A stretch of 32,619 nucleotides of DNA from Phytophthora quininea (GCA_011947345.1 JAAVTG010000914.1:1-32619); one strand, 5' to 3'. Shown: positions 1-10,074, counted from the first letter of the stretch. Made by a program: numbers and translations. Notes: generated by a model not told the origin, from the letters alone.

Positions 1-1161
1 GCAGCGTGATGCCGGTGACCCCCAAATGGTCCAAACCTGTGAGCTGCGTCATCTCATTCCACTTCCCGATCACCGACGAGCCGCTGAACGAGACGAGGTC
101 GCCCACGTAGTCCTGGCTCATGGAGATGGTGTTGACGGCGCCGTCATTGGGCTGCCAGTCGGTCGAGAGCCCCAACGTGTCGGGGTGTAGCGACTGCCGA
201 GGAAAATGGATGTGACGTCGAGAGGCAGCAGCATCGTCAACACGTTCGGGTACGAGATCTTCTGCAGCTTCAAGTTGTAAGTGGAGAAGGTGTCTTTGGT
301 AGCGTAGCTGTAGTAGTAGACATCACTGAGCGTCTCGACCCACGTGCTCTCCTCCTTGGCCCCCGACACCGACAGACTCCAAATGCACAGATCCTTGTAG
401 CCAGAGTCGAAGATGTCGCTCGCGAACACTCGGTCGATGTACTCTTGCAGCGTCTCGTCGTCCGTCTTGGCGGTGATCCCCCACTGGTCCAGTTGGGCAT
501 CGTAGATCATCTCTGCGTTCTCGCCAAAGATGCCGAGGAAATTGATGACCGTTACTAGCAGGTCCTTGACGGTGTCACCGATCTCGGAAAACCCGTCGGC
601 CAGCGTCGTGCCCTGGTTGGGGGTCGAGATGGTCGTGATCGAGTGCACCCAGTCGTGTCCACCTTCGAACAGAGCACTGGTAGACGACGTCTCCTCCACC
701 GGGGCCCCAGTCGACCCTGCGAGAGCAGTTGGGCCAACATCCGAACGGTCTGGCCGCCCATACTGTGGCCAACCAGGTGAACCTTGTTGACCGATCCGTC
801 CGAGTTGGTCTCCCCATTCGGGATATAGTCCCGTGTAGTTCTTGCCGTAGCGGTCGTGGCCGTATTTCGACGAGTGTTCGACTCCGTAGTCCGTCACCCC
901 ACCCTTGATCTGCGCATACAGCTCGCAGGCACGGTCCCAATTGCTTGAAAACGGCCCGATCGAGGCCGTGTAGACCGTGTAGCCCTGTGCCTCAAGCTCT
1001 TCTTGAAGGTCACCTTGGATGCCGCCCCAGTATTTGAAACCCAGTAGCTCGTCGCGACCCCAACCGGCGAAGCCGTGCACCAGAATCACCGGGTATGTGT
1101 TGGTAGCACGTACAATTGCCGCATTCAGCAGCAGCAACGCGAGACTGAGCAATGTCCGCAT
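1..1161 (-). CDS. Secreted family I.5-type triacylglycerol lipase, copy 1 (3' end outside window, frame broken)
   Basis: Predicted secreted alpha/beta-hydrolase that cleaves ester bonds of acylglycerols. An N-terminal signal peptide (MRTLLSLALLLLNAAIVRA) is followed by HGFAGWGRDELLGFKYWGG, RACELYAQIKGG and DYG. The nucleophile motif GHSMGGQ is near 755-775, then STPNQGTTL, LDQWGI and LSVSGAKEE. The catalytic Asp context (QPNDGAVNTISM) is near 120-160 and the His context (DHLGVTGIT) near 1-30. These blocks follow the order in Geobacillus L1/T1 lipases. The reading frame is broken near 808, 717 and 181. The shift at 808 equals two missing (or one extra) bases in a G run; the others equal one missing base each. 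Sequence resumes in homologous frame every time, so sequencing indels are more likely than decay. The C-terminal tail lies off the left edge. The start is supported by an Inr element 33 nt upstream. Family call is confident; secretion is inferred. Confidence 0.85.
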
Positions 1162-1193
1162 CCTCTTGTCGACCCTTGTTGGACTTCACCCGC

Positions 1194-1210
1194 AGTAGAT
1201 TGAAGAATGA
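1194..1210 (-). promoter_or_regulatory. Oomycete Inr + flanking promoter region for lipase copy 1
   Basis: Read on the minus strand, TCATTCTTCAATCTACT matches the oomycete initiator TCAYTYY followed by N and the flanking region CAWTTTNYY with one mismatch. It ends 33 nt before the lipase ATG, the usual distance for oomycete transcription starts. Confidence 0.7.
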
Positions 1211-1477
1211 GTAGTGTGGCAAGGTCGCCTTTGCTCTCGGTGGGCCTGGAGGGATTGGAAGGACGTCACGGTCAAGTTGGTCGTGACGAGCAAGAGAGCT
1301 GCGTGGCTAGCTCCATCTCGTGCAAGGAAAGGTTGGGAAGTCGTAAAGTGCAACGGCGGTGATGGCTCGGAGCGGCAAAGACGGGAGGCTCTTCATGGCA
1401 AGCACTTGCAGGTCACAAAGCGCAGCCACCTGTTCCCGCAGAATTTCAGCAGCAGAAGCTCAAAGCTGGTCTGCTAC
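1211..1477. other. Spacer without recognisable feature
   Basis: Both strands were read. No conserved protein frame, RNA gene or repeat was found between the copy 1 promoter and the possible small secreted ORF. Short open frames here have no recognisable product. Confidence 0.4.
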
Positions 1478-1705
1478 TCAGGCTGAGTGGCCACAGCTCG
1501 CATCTTGGTCACCACGTTGGTAGTCCTTGCCGTCATGGACTGCACGCTGCTCAGACGTTGGTGCTGCTTGGGGTACGGACCCCACCGAGATAATCAACCG
1601 GGAGTAGCTCTCCGTAGAGGCCGCTTGTGCGCTCGAATAGGCAGCATTGACGACTGTGATTGCTGAGAGCAGCGTCAGAGCCCAATCCCGCGGGCGAAAT
1701 TCCAT
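1478..1705 (-). CDS. Possible small secreted protein fragment
   Basis: A 75-codon frame starts with MEFRPRDWALTLLSAITVVN, which has the charged start and hydrophobic core of a signal peptide, with AYSSAQAA as a plausible cleavage region. The remainder is short and low in recognisable features. It contains no RxLR, elicitin cysteine pattern or Crinkler LFLAK motif. The frame continues open upstream of this Met, but only the Met at 1705 gives a secretion signal. It may be the N-terminus of a decayed secreted protein or a chance ORF. Confidence 0.25.
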   Translation of the reverse strand: MEFRPRDWALTLLSAITVVNAAYSSAQAASTESYSRLIISVGSVPQAAPTSEQRAVHDGKDYQRGDQDASCGHSA

Positions 1706-2131
1706 CCTGCACGCTTTGCACGGGGTTTCACCACGTCGGATGGCTGCCAGTGGCTGGTGATCACCATTCTCGCCATATTGCTGGAGGGAAGCGGACCGAT
1801 GGCAAGCCGCAGGCAGTGTGCGTGTCCTGTGGGACCGCGGACCCGTTACTGCTGCGACTCGAAGCTCCAGCCGTTGCGGTGTCAAACGCGACTCGGAAGT
1901 GCCGTTGACAAGAACGGAAGTCTTCCTGCCAACGCTGACACTGCAAGGGCCCAACGTACATCGTCGTGGTCTGGCTCCTCATGTTGAAGAGCTCAAGAGT
2001 TCGGAACATGTCAAGAGTCAGCAGCTGATCCGGTTACACATCAAGGTTTCGTCTGCTACAAGGGACACTAAACCTTCAACGTGAGGCGTGGCATTTAAAA
2101 TGATACGGTCCTTCTCGACAGACTCTGCGTT
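1706..2131. other. Spacer without recognisable feature
   Basis: No conserved coding frame was found on either strand between the possible secreted peptide and the 3' end of lipase copy 2. Overlapping short frames are present but none resembles a known family. Confidence 0.4.
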
Positions 2132-3568
2132 CTACCCTCGCAGTCGACGTGTGGTGGGGGCAGCCTTGAGCATGTGGGTGCAGTAGCTTTCGGCGTACGA
2201 GTTCTTGGGGCTCGTGCACAGCGTTTCGAGGTCGCTCTTGGTCTCCACACTCGTCGTCGCGGCAGTCAGTGACAAGATGGCAGCGTCGAGCTTCTCTACG
2301 GCAGCAGGTGAGTCGGCCAACCGTCGAGATGCCGCCGTAGGTAGACTCGTCAGCAGCTTGGCGTGGGCCTCGTACAGATCCAGCACCTGCGTGTGCAGCG
2401 TGATGCCGGTCACCGCCAGGTGGTCCAGCCGATTCAACTGAGGCATCGTGTTCCACTTGCCGATTTGCGAAGACCCGGCAAACGTGACGGAGGTGCCCAC
2501 TCCGTCTGAGCTCATGGAAATGGTGTTGACGACGCCGTCGTTCGGCTGCCAGTCCGTAGAGAGCTTCAGTGTGTCTGGGGCATAGCGACTACCAAGGAAA
2601 ATCGCGAGCGGATCCAACGGCAGCAGCATCGTGAGCAGATTCGGCAGCGATACCTTGCGCAGGAGCAAGTCGCGCGTGTCGTACGTGTCGATGGTGGCAT
2701 AGCTATAGTAGTAGACGTCGCTCAGCGTCTGCACCCACGTGCTCTCCTCCTTGGCACCGGGGTTGACAAGCTCCAAAGGCAAACATCTTTAAAGCCCGAG
2801 GCAAAGATGCTACTAGAGAAGACCCGGTCAATGTACGTCTGCAGCGTTTCGCCGGACTGTTTGGTGGTGATTCCCCACTGATCCAGCTTGGCGTCGTAGA
2901 CCATTTTGGCGCTATCTCCCAGAATGCCCACGACGTTCAACACTCCGGCAAGAAGGTCCTTGACCGAGTCGCCAATCTGCGAGAAGCCGTCGCCCAAAGT
3001 TGTGCCCTGGTTCGGTGACGCGATCGTCGTGACTGAGTGCACCCACTTCTTGCCGCCTTTGAACAGCGTGTGCGTCGATGGATCCTCCTCGATCGGTGCC
3101 CCGTCGAGCCGTGCTCTAGCAATTGGGCCAGCATCCGGACGGTTTGGCCGCCCATGCTGTGGCCGATGAGGTGAACCTTCTTGATGGAGCCATCGGAATT
3201 GGAGTCACCCCATTGCGGATACAGTCCGGTGTAGTTGCGACCATAGCGGAGGTGGTTGTGCGCAGCCGAGTGTTTGATACCGTAGTCCACCCGACCTCCC
3301 TTGATGATCGTGTACAGCTCGCAGGCACGGTCCCAATTGCTCGAGAACGGACCGACGGCAGCGGTGTAGACCGTGTAGCCTTGTTTCGTCAGTTCCTCTT
3401 GAAGTCTCCTTGGATGCCGCCCCAGTATTTGAAACCGAGCAGTTCGTCACGACCCCAACCGGAGAAGCCGTTGACCAGGATGATCGGATACGAGTTGTCG
3501 GCTAGCGACTTGGACGGTGATAGCACCGCGAGGATCAACAGCGTGGCGAGACGTAGAAGTATCGACAT
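2132..3568 (-). CDS. Secreted family I.5-type triacylglycerol lipase, copy 2 (whole gene, three frame breaks)
   Basis: This is the most complete of the three lipases, about 475 codons. It has a signal peptide, then GWGRDELLGFKYWGGIQGD, VDYGIKHSAAHNH, nucleophile GHSMGGQ with Ser codon at 3156-3158, SPNQGTTLGDG, KLDQWGI, Asp in QPNDGVVNTISM and His in LDHLAVTGI. The Asp/His residues aligned with the zinc-site loop of family I.5 lipases are largely kept. The Glu that follows the catalytic His in Geobacillus enzymes, part of their calcium site, is Ala. About 90 residues follow the catalytic core, with two cysteines (LETLC and AESYC) shared with copy 3, ending in RRLRG. Frame breaks near 3403, 3100 and 2760 are each cured by one added base in a short homopolymer. 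It probably acts outside the cell on host or environmental lipids. Confidence 0.88.
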
Positions 3569-3599
3569 CCTCGATAGGTAGATGGAGTGCGGACGTCGA

Positions 3600-3616
3600 A
3601 GCGAATTCGGAAGTGA
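3600..3616 (-). promoter_or_regulatory. Oomycete Inr-like element for lipase copy 2
   Basis: Minus-strand TCACTTCCGAATTCGCT matches the Inr TCAYTYY exactly and the adjoining flanking region with two mismatches. It lies 31-48 nt upstream of the ATG of lipase copy 2, at the same distance as in copy 1. Confidence 0.55.
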
Positions 3617-4205
3617 GGACTGCAGCGGATGAATGACCCTTCATTCCCTTCGGACAGCAAGACGACTCGGACGTGAGGAAGTCGGCTACACGGCAACTTG
3701 CACTTGCATGGGACGTCTCGCCTTTGGCAGCGGCGATGTGTATCAGCGCAGCATTTCATGGACATGCACGGCAACCAAGATTGGGGACCACCTGGCAAGG
3801 ATGGGGGTTCAAGGTGTCACTCCAGTCGCGAAGGTGGCCGCTGGTTGACATCCGCGCGAGTTCAACGCCGCCCAGGTGTCACTAAGATGGCCGTGCGAGA
3901 GTAACGGTGGAAAGCACCCCAGGTCGGCCTGATGCAACCTCGGATGGGTCTTCTACACCACTGAGCTGGCTGCGTACACTCCAAGCCGTCTCTGGTCGAA
4001 TACACCTCCAGATTGGCTGCCAGTACCCTACGATCATCCTTCTACACCCTCTGGCTGTGCTCCATTATACCCCTCTCAAAATGCTTTGACGTATGTAGGT
4101 AAATATGTATGTCTTTCAATTTCCTACAGTGTACCTAATATCTGCGCGTAAAAATATCTGGAGTTCCGTCGAGAACACCGTCAGGAACTCTACCGTTTTA
4201 TAACG
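3617..4205. other. Intergenic region, no gene seen
   Basis: Several 60-90 codon frames exist on both strands but none has a signal peptide, repeat or recognisable domain. They overlap one another in different frames, as expected of non-coding GC-rich DNA. Confidence 0.4.
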
Positions 4206-4747
4206 ATGCGAGTCGCATTCCGACTACTTCCAGTGAAATCCAGACTTTGGTTCCTGTTGCAGCAGGACCCTCAGCTCAACAGTGTCAGCTCCCAGCGTGC
4301 TCGTCGATTTAGACATCTCAACATCTCTTCTTGGAATGTCCGCCCTCAGCGGCAATATGGTCCTTGATTTGGTCTGACAAGGAGATTTTTCGTCGGACAA
4401 CTCACGTGGACCTTGGTTATACCTGCACAAACTCCGGGTCGTACAACATTGGAGGCAACACCACGGCGTATTAAGTATCCTCTTGAATATGCTACGATGC
4501 ATAGTCCTCCATCATCGCTGGACTGAACGCAATAGGATATGCTTTGACGACGGCACTCCAGAACCCAAAACGACAGCTCTGGTCGCTATATATGCAACAT
4601 TTGGAGTACACGTTTCACAAACGCCTTAGAACCGCAGACAGCAATCTTTTCGAGCAGTATCACACCATCCTGCGCCGACTAAAGCGAACGTCACACATTG
4701 GCAATTTCGTCAACTGCAACCCAGAACTATTTCGCCTCCGAAATTGA
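4206..4747 (+). mobile_element. Degenerate 3' end of a non-LTR (LINE-type) retrotransposon
   Basis: Plus-strand frames read MRVAFRLLPVKSRLWFLLQQ, then in another frame a C-x4-C segment (CQLPAC) and HLFLEC. This is the CCHC zinc-binding module found after reverse transcriptase in LINEs. It is followed by a basic Tyr/Leu-rich tail (4544-4747) of the kind found at the C-terminus of such polyproteins. A stop codon splits the zinc module and the frame changes at least twice, so the copy is inactive. The upstream reverse transcriptase and endonuclease are absent. The repeated tatttcgcctccg at about 4728 and 4789 just downstream may mark the element's 3' edge. Confidence 0.55.
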
Positions 4748-5575
4748 AATTGAAATTAGCGGTTATATCGGCTACCTACTCCCAATGCCTATTTCGCCTC
4801 CGACACGTTCAACTTCACATTGCCGAACTCTCGGGCGTTGTATTCCAGACCTTCGCAGATTGAAAACTCACAAATAATCGGTAATCGAAGCCCCCACTAA
4901 TATCTGCGCAGAACAAACGTGGAGAATAATCTGCATCAGCTGCTAGAAATCGTCGCTGAAGTCGACAACTGCGGTGCGATACATTTCCCGTGTAGTCCTT
5001 GGACAGTAGATAGTAGTTACATTCTGTTGTAGCTAGGTGGGGAGCCTCTGGCAAACGGCGCTGGGATCACGGAGGCTTCCTTCCTCAACCTTGTCGTGGT
5101 TGAGAGGAAACAATTGAATGCGTTGCCAGTACCAGGACGTGTAACGAATTTAGTGTATAGTCTTCGTTGTTGCTTGCCTGCACGATGGCAGATTGAGAAG
5201 TGAACTAACTGGAGCCCTAGGTTCTCTACAGCTAATCTCAAGATAATTATGACGCAGTTGAAGCAGATTCAACCAGACTATTTGTGTCATGCTAAAACAC
5301 GAATGCGTCACAGAACGAGGCTGGGCAGAATGTTTAGATCATCTTATGGACACTGTACACCATCGCATTCAAGGCATTGTTCTCTCTGGGACATGATCCA
5401 AGGAGCGTATTTGGGATCGTGCTTTACGATTACTGGTTCTCGTTATTGGGATCGCGCTCACGATTTACACGTAAGCGTCTTACAAGATGCTGTACCAGTA
5501 CTGTGTGGTGCTAAAACAACCATTAACCTGCCGCTTCATTTGAGTTACTCGAGAGGCGACGTACTGCGGCAGTTT
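4748..5575. other. Intergenic or relic DNA, nothing identified
   Basis: No continuous coding frame was recognised. Short minus-strand frames (4815-5241) look like decayed coding DNA but could not be assigned. The AT content is higher than in the flanking genes. Confidence 0.35.
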
Positions 5576-5592
5576 TCATTCCGCAAACCCTC
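5576..5592 (+). promoter_or_regulatory. Oomycete Inr-like element for the RxLR locus
   Basis: TCATTCCGCAAACCCTC has an exact Inr TCAYTYY followed by N and CAA. The remaining flanking-region positions match poorly. It lies 44 nt before the ATG of the RxLR-like gene and supports that start. Confidence 0.5.
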
Positions 5593-5625
5593 CAGTCTCC
5601 AAGACCCTACAACCAACGTCCAGCC

Positions 5626-5863
5626 ATGCGTCTCTCCAACACGACCATTGTCGTTCTTGCGATCGTAATTCTTGCGGCCGTCGTTCTTGCAGCCGTCTTT
5701 CTTGCGAATGACACAGCGGCGAAGGCCGATCAGTCGAACGTTGTCCACCTCGCCTCTCGCTGGCGAGAAAAAGCGATTTCTTCGAAGCCACGACACGACA
5801 GATGACGAAGACAAACTTCCCGACCATGACAAAGAAGAGAGAAAGGTGCGAACGGTGCGTTGA
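5626..5863 (+). pseudogene. RxLR-dEER effector, frameshifted and with truncated C-terminus
   Basis: The ATG at 5626 opens a typical oomycete secretion signal (MRLSNTTIVVLAIVILAAVV, then LAAVFLANDTAAKA). About 15 residues later the frame changes near the A run at 5766-5772. The adjoining frame encodes KRFLR followed by an acidic stretch and DKEER. The motif spacing fits the family: RxLR about 55 residues from the start and dEER about 20 residues after it. RxLR effectors are secreted at haustoria and enter plant cells. After dEER only six codons remain before a stop at 5861-5863, so no WY-fold effector domain follows in frame. The first break could be a sequencing indel. The short end suggests either a second break or a truncated gene. 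An Inr element precedes it. Identification of the N-terminal architecture is confident. Confidence 0.75.
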
Positions 5864-6625
5864 AGCTGCAAAACGATCAAGGTGTTCCGAAAGTCCGCGG
5901 ATGACGTCGTCCCAAATGTGCGTCACGGAGTATGAAACATTTCGTTGTATGTGGCGTTAAGAGGCGAAGCACGCTCCACAACGCCGCCCAAAGGAGGTCA
6001 CGATAGGCTGTAAAAGAAAACTTGTTTATGATAACAACAAAGAGAGGTTGCCATTCTACTTTACGTAAGAGAGTGAGTGAAAGGCTTTAGCAGATTATTG
6101 GACTTCGCATGCTGCTATTCTGATGAAAGTCTAGCAAGCTAGATCGTCTGCGAGGCTTGCTGTTTTGCTACAACTGCATCTGCGGAAACGACGGTAAATT
6201 CGAAAAGTATTAAAGATAACTGTCTGAATGTTGGCTTAGGTTACGCGGAGGTATAAGTAGTTCCTCGAACGCGTGTTAACTCAACGTTTACTTCTTCCAG
6301 TTTGGCCAGAAAGTTCACTGCTTGCGATTCTGCTCGTGGTGGAGTTCCCCACTGTACTGCGACGAATTGTTCAAGGTCATGTTGAAGTGACAGCAACTCT
6401 CGATCTTTGTGTTTTGCTCGGGCATCCATTTCTAGTCGCTACTGTATATTTTTATGGTATGTTTCACTGAAGTCTTGTCAGGCTCTGCTGGGGCAGTGCT
6501 ATCTTATCCCAGTCGTGTTGGAGTGTACACTGTGCCCTTCCATGGGTTGCCATTGATCTACACATCGGTAAGCGATCCATCCCCCACTCCGGTAAAGTCT
6601 TCTTGAGATGTACATGGAAATTCCA
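5864..6625. other. Intergenic region, no supported gene
   Basis: One 62-codon minus-strand frame (6241-6429) has a charged, coiled-coil-like composition, but there is no family match or neighbouring exon. Otherwise no coding signal, RNA gene or repeat was recognised. Confidence 0.4.
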
Positions 6626-6975
6626 AGCTACTAGTCCAGTAGTGAGCTTCTGTCGTCATCATTATGCACAACAACTCTGGGACATATTGCTATCTCGGAC
6701 GAAGGTAATCTGTGCGACTGTTTCTCGACAACGGAGCGAGCTTGACGCTGCAAGACTACATGAAGCAGACGCCGTTGGAAGTTGCGCTCTCGAACAGCAA
6801 GATCGACGTCGCCGCTCTGCTCGTTAGCAGCGAGAAACGCCCCCGCAGCGCACACAAAGAGAACGCGTCGCCGAAAAGTTTAAAGCGACTACGAACACAA
6901 GCACTGCAGGAGAATGGAGAGGAAAACAAGCCAAAAGGACACACTAGCGAGAACTTGACGGACGATACCGAGTAA
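6626..6975 (+). pseudogene. 3' fragment of an ankyrin-repeat protein
   Basis: Two adjoining frames make an ankyrin repeat. TTLGHIAISDEGN (about 6670-6710) is followed, after a frame change near 6712, by VRLFLDNGASLTLQDY and KQTPLEVALSN. A basic tail with KENASPKSLKRLR, resembling a nuclear localisation signal, leads to a stop at 6973-6975. There is no start codon or earlier repeat upstream; a stop closes the frame just before 6626. The gene is therefore 5'-truncated or its upstream exons have been lost. Its stop lies 26 nt from the stop of the convergent lipase copy 3. Confidence 0.55.
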
Positions 6976-7001
6976 AAGCAATTATTCAAGACGTTAACAG
7001 T

Positions 7002-8415
7002 TCAAGCTGAGCCGCGCAAGTGCCGAGTCGATCCAGTGGTGATGGCGAGCAAGTTGCTGCAGTAAGCTTGTGCGTACGTGTTGACGGGGCTTGAGCAGAG
7101 ACCTGTCAAGTCTTGAGGTTTCTGTAGGTTTGTGGAGGCTGCGGTCAGCGAGAGGATGGCCAGTTCAAGAGTTCCTGCTGCAGCGTCCGTGCCAGCCGCT
7201 CCTTCCAGGCGACGAGAAGAATGACTAACTGGAAGCCCTTGGAGAAGCGTTGCGTGTGCCGAGTACAGATCGAATAGCTGAGTAACAAGAGTGATTCCAA
7301 TCACCCCCAAGTGATCCACATTGCTGAGCTGTGTCATTTGATTCCACTTGCCGAGTTGAGAGGACCCACTGTACGAAGTGACCGTGCCGGTGGAGTCGCT
7401 CGCCATGGAGATGGTGTTGACGACGCCGTCGTTGGGTTGCCAGTCGGTGGAGAAGCCGTGGTTGGGACCGTATCGACTGCCCAAGAAGACCGAGATGACA
7501 TCTAATGGGAGCAGCATCGTCAAGACGTTTGGCAACGAAATCTTGCGCAGTAGCCAGTCGACCGTCGAGTACGAGTCGATAGTGACGAAGCTGTAGTAGT
7601 ACACGTCCGACAGAGTGGTCACCCAAGTGTTCTCCTCAGTCGCTCCACTTGTTGACAAGCTCCAAAGACACACGTCCTTGGATCCCGAATCGAAGATGCT
7701 GCTAGAGAATACGCGCGTCAAGTATTGGGACAAAGTCTCGTCGTCTTGCTTTGCAGTGATCCCCCATTGATCCAGCTTGGCATCGACGAGAGAGAGGATT
7801 CATCCCCGCGATTCCGACAACGGAAAACACACCTGGAATCAAGTCGAAGACACTAGAACTGATGGAGGAAATCCCATCTGCGAGTAGAGTGCCCTGGTTC
7901 GGCGTCGACACTGTCGTGATGGAGTGCACCCAGCTATTGCCGCCTTTGAAGAGCGGGTGGGTCGATGCAGTCTCCTCCACTGGGGCCCCCGTCGTTCCTT
8001 TCTCGAGCATTTGGGTCAGCATGCGGATCGTTTGGCCGCCCATACTGTGGCCGACGAGGTGAACTTTGTTGATCGATCCGTCGGCGTTGGTCTCACCCCA
8101 CTGCGGATACAACCCCGTGAAGTTGCGGCCGTAGCGGTGGTGGCCGTAGTGAGTCGTGCGTGCGTCTGCTGTAGTCGACCTGGCCGCCCTTGATCTGAGC
8201 GTAGAGCTGCAAGCTCGGTCCCAGTTGCTGGAGAAGGGACCGACGACGGCAGTGTAGACGGTGAAGCCTTGGGCCTCCAGTTCTTGTTGGAAGTCGCCTT
8301 GCAGACCGCCCCAGTACTTGAAACCGAGGAGTTCGTCTCGACCCCGACCGGAGAAGCCGTGGACCAGCACGATCGGGTAGGAGTTGCCAGTAGCAAAGGT
8401 GATTTCGATAACGAA
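7002..8415 (-). pseudogene. Family I.5-type lipase, copy 3 (no signal peptide, several frame breaks)
   Basis: Homology with copies 1 and 2 begins at NSYPIVLVHGFSGRGRDELL and includes GHSMGGQ, STPNQGTLLADG, LDQWGI, QPNDGVVNTISM (Asp) and VDHLGVIGI (His). The C-terminal extension carries the conserved cysteine pair and ends RHLRGSA. Breaks occur near 8213 and 8190, where the middle of RACELYAQIKGG shifts frame and returns, and at 7770-7800, where residues equivalent to DSAKMVYDA are replaced. Upstream of 8415 the frame is closed by TAG at 8416-8418, with no ATG and no signal peptide, although an intact promoter element remains at 8485-8501. The loss of the start and the altered segment near 7790 suggest real decay here, though a missed 5' exon cannot be excluded. 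Confidence 0.8.
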
Positions 8416-8484
8416 CTAGACGAAGCCAAACCAAGTGGCTTTGACGTGACTGTAAATGGGGCGGTATTTCCTCTTGGAACATCG

Positions 8485-8501
8485 AAGCAATTGGAAAATG
8501 A
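8485..8501 (-). promoter_or_regulatory. Oomycete Inr + flanking promoter region for lipase copy 3
   Basis: Minus-strand TCATTTTCCAATTGCTT matches the Inr/flanking-region consensus with one mismatch. It lies upstream of the lipase copy 3 body, although the expected signal-peptide start between them is not recognisable. Confidence 0.6.
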
Positions 8502-8648
8502 CGTCGGAAGAGGTCGATAAGGTCTTCGCTTCGGAAAGATGGTCTTGCAGGGAATACCCGAGATGGAAAAGCAGCAACATTCCCGCTCAGATCGACCAAC
8601 CATCCTCGTTGGGGCGGGGGTCATCGGAAGCCAAACAGTTAATGGTCC

Positions 8649-9792
8649 ATGGAGAAAGACGACCGACCGACCGACCCACCGTCCGACGAACCAGACACCA
8701 AGATCTGTGGGATCTGCGGGCCGAGGTCTCTCAACTCATCGCAGTCGTCTTAGCTCGCCACCAGCATCGATCTCCACCCCATGAAGCTCGCTTGCCAATT
8801 CAATGCCCTTACCGGGAAACTTGTCACTTCCGCTCACCGATTGCCCCGCCGCTGCGTTGCTACGAACTACACCGAGACACCACACACCGAGACTCGCCAG
8901 AATCACGGCCTAGGAATGCACCGAGACTGCAAGAGCTAGGTGACATAGCTTCTCTGTTCGACGAAAAGCTCTTGTTGCCCCGCCTTGGCAAGCGATATCT
9001 GCCGCACTAGAGGGGACATTCGTCAGCTGGAGCACGTCCTGACAGCGATGACAGCGTTCTGATCACTTTTCCGCAGCCGACTCGGCCTTGATCGCGCTGT
9101 CAGCTGCAGCATGGAGGTCGTGGCATCTGTCTCGACCAAGTCGCCGCCAACCGTCTTGAAAGCGCAGCCGCAGCAGTTGGAACGCTGTGCCTCTTGCACC
9201 TTCTGCTAAGTCGGTCGGTCGCCTTATCCGACTTGGGTAAGGCTCACGTGGGAGGCGCCGGTATCTTCGCGCGGACGAACTTGTTGGTCCCACCGCCAAT
9301 CCCAAAGCATTTCTGGCGACGTCCCTGCGAAGCAACGGCGGGAACGAAAGAGCATTTCCCCGCCGTGGACCTCAAGACGAAGCTGCTGTACCGCCCTACG
9401 TCGAAGGTAGCGCCACTGCCGTTTATGGCTCGCAGAGCCCGATCGTGTCGTCACTGCCGGCTCCTACGCCAAGGGGTTCATTTGTTCAAACCTTGAACAC
9501 TGTGGCGTCGAAGATAAGCAAGCGAGAAAACCCTTTTTCGCTGTTGGCGTCAGGGACTCCCGATAGGCAATCGGCGACACCGAAAGCGCGAGGATTGGCG
9601 CCTTGTTACAGAGACCTGAAGGCGACCACACTGCCTCTCTCAGCGAGTATGGGGCTTCAAATCTGTGGTGCTCCGGTGACGCTTTGCGGCTGGGTGGACA
9701 GCATACTCCATGCTTTGTCTCTGCTCGTGCCACCAGCAACAAATGACATTGACAGCGCTCCAGTACAAATAGCCGAACGTGTTGAGCTGTAA
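8649..9792 (+). other. Coding-like zone, possible broken gene with CxxC motifs
   Basis: The ATG at 8649 opens a frame with TKICGICG. Further on, in shifting frames, are ELGDIASLFDEKLLLPRLGK (about 8934-8995), a segment with LERCASCTFC (about 9180-9210), and a longer open frame (about 9260-9790) with YVEGSATAVYGSQSPIVSSL and SFVQTLNTVASKISKRENPF. These stretches have the composition of real protein and the CxxC pairs could bind zinc. I could not join them into one frame or name a family. This may be one gene with several indels or introns, or two decayed genes. A short GACC tandem at about 8658-8677 lies in the first frame. Confidence 0.25.
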
Positions 9793-10074
9793 GTGGTGTA
9801 GATGATCACAAGCGGAGCCCGCAAGATTGCTGCGGGATATCCTACCCAAGCCTCGTGGTACTCTTCCATCGTCCGATCGCGGTGCTCCGGCCGATCACGG
9901 CTGTCTCCAGCGTCTCGCAGAGATCGCTACAAACGCAGCCGTTTTGTCCAGAGCCCGCACCTGCTGCGCCATTTGCGTAGCAACGACGGAAGGTACGCAC
10001 TCCCGGACTTTCGCGCGGGCCCCACAACGGAACTCGCGACCTCCAGTCCAACGAAAGAATAAAGCGGATTCAGA

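Noticed and set aside
6241..6429. 62-codon minus-strand coiled-coil-like ORF
   Set aside because: Too short, no homology recognised and no neighbouring exons.
8658..8677. GACC tetranucleotide tandem as a regulatory repeat
   Set aside because: Only four to five units; could be chance in GC-rich DNA.
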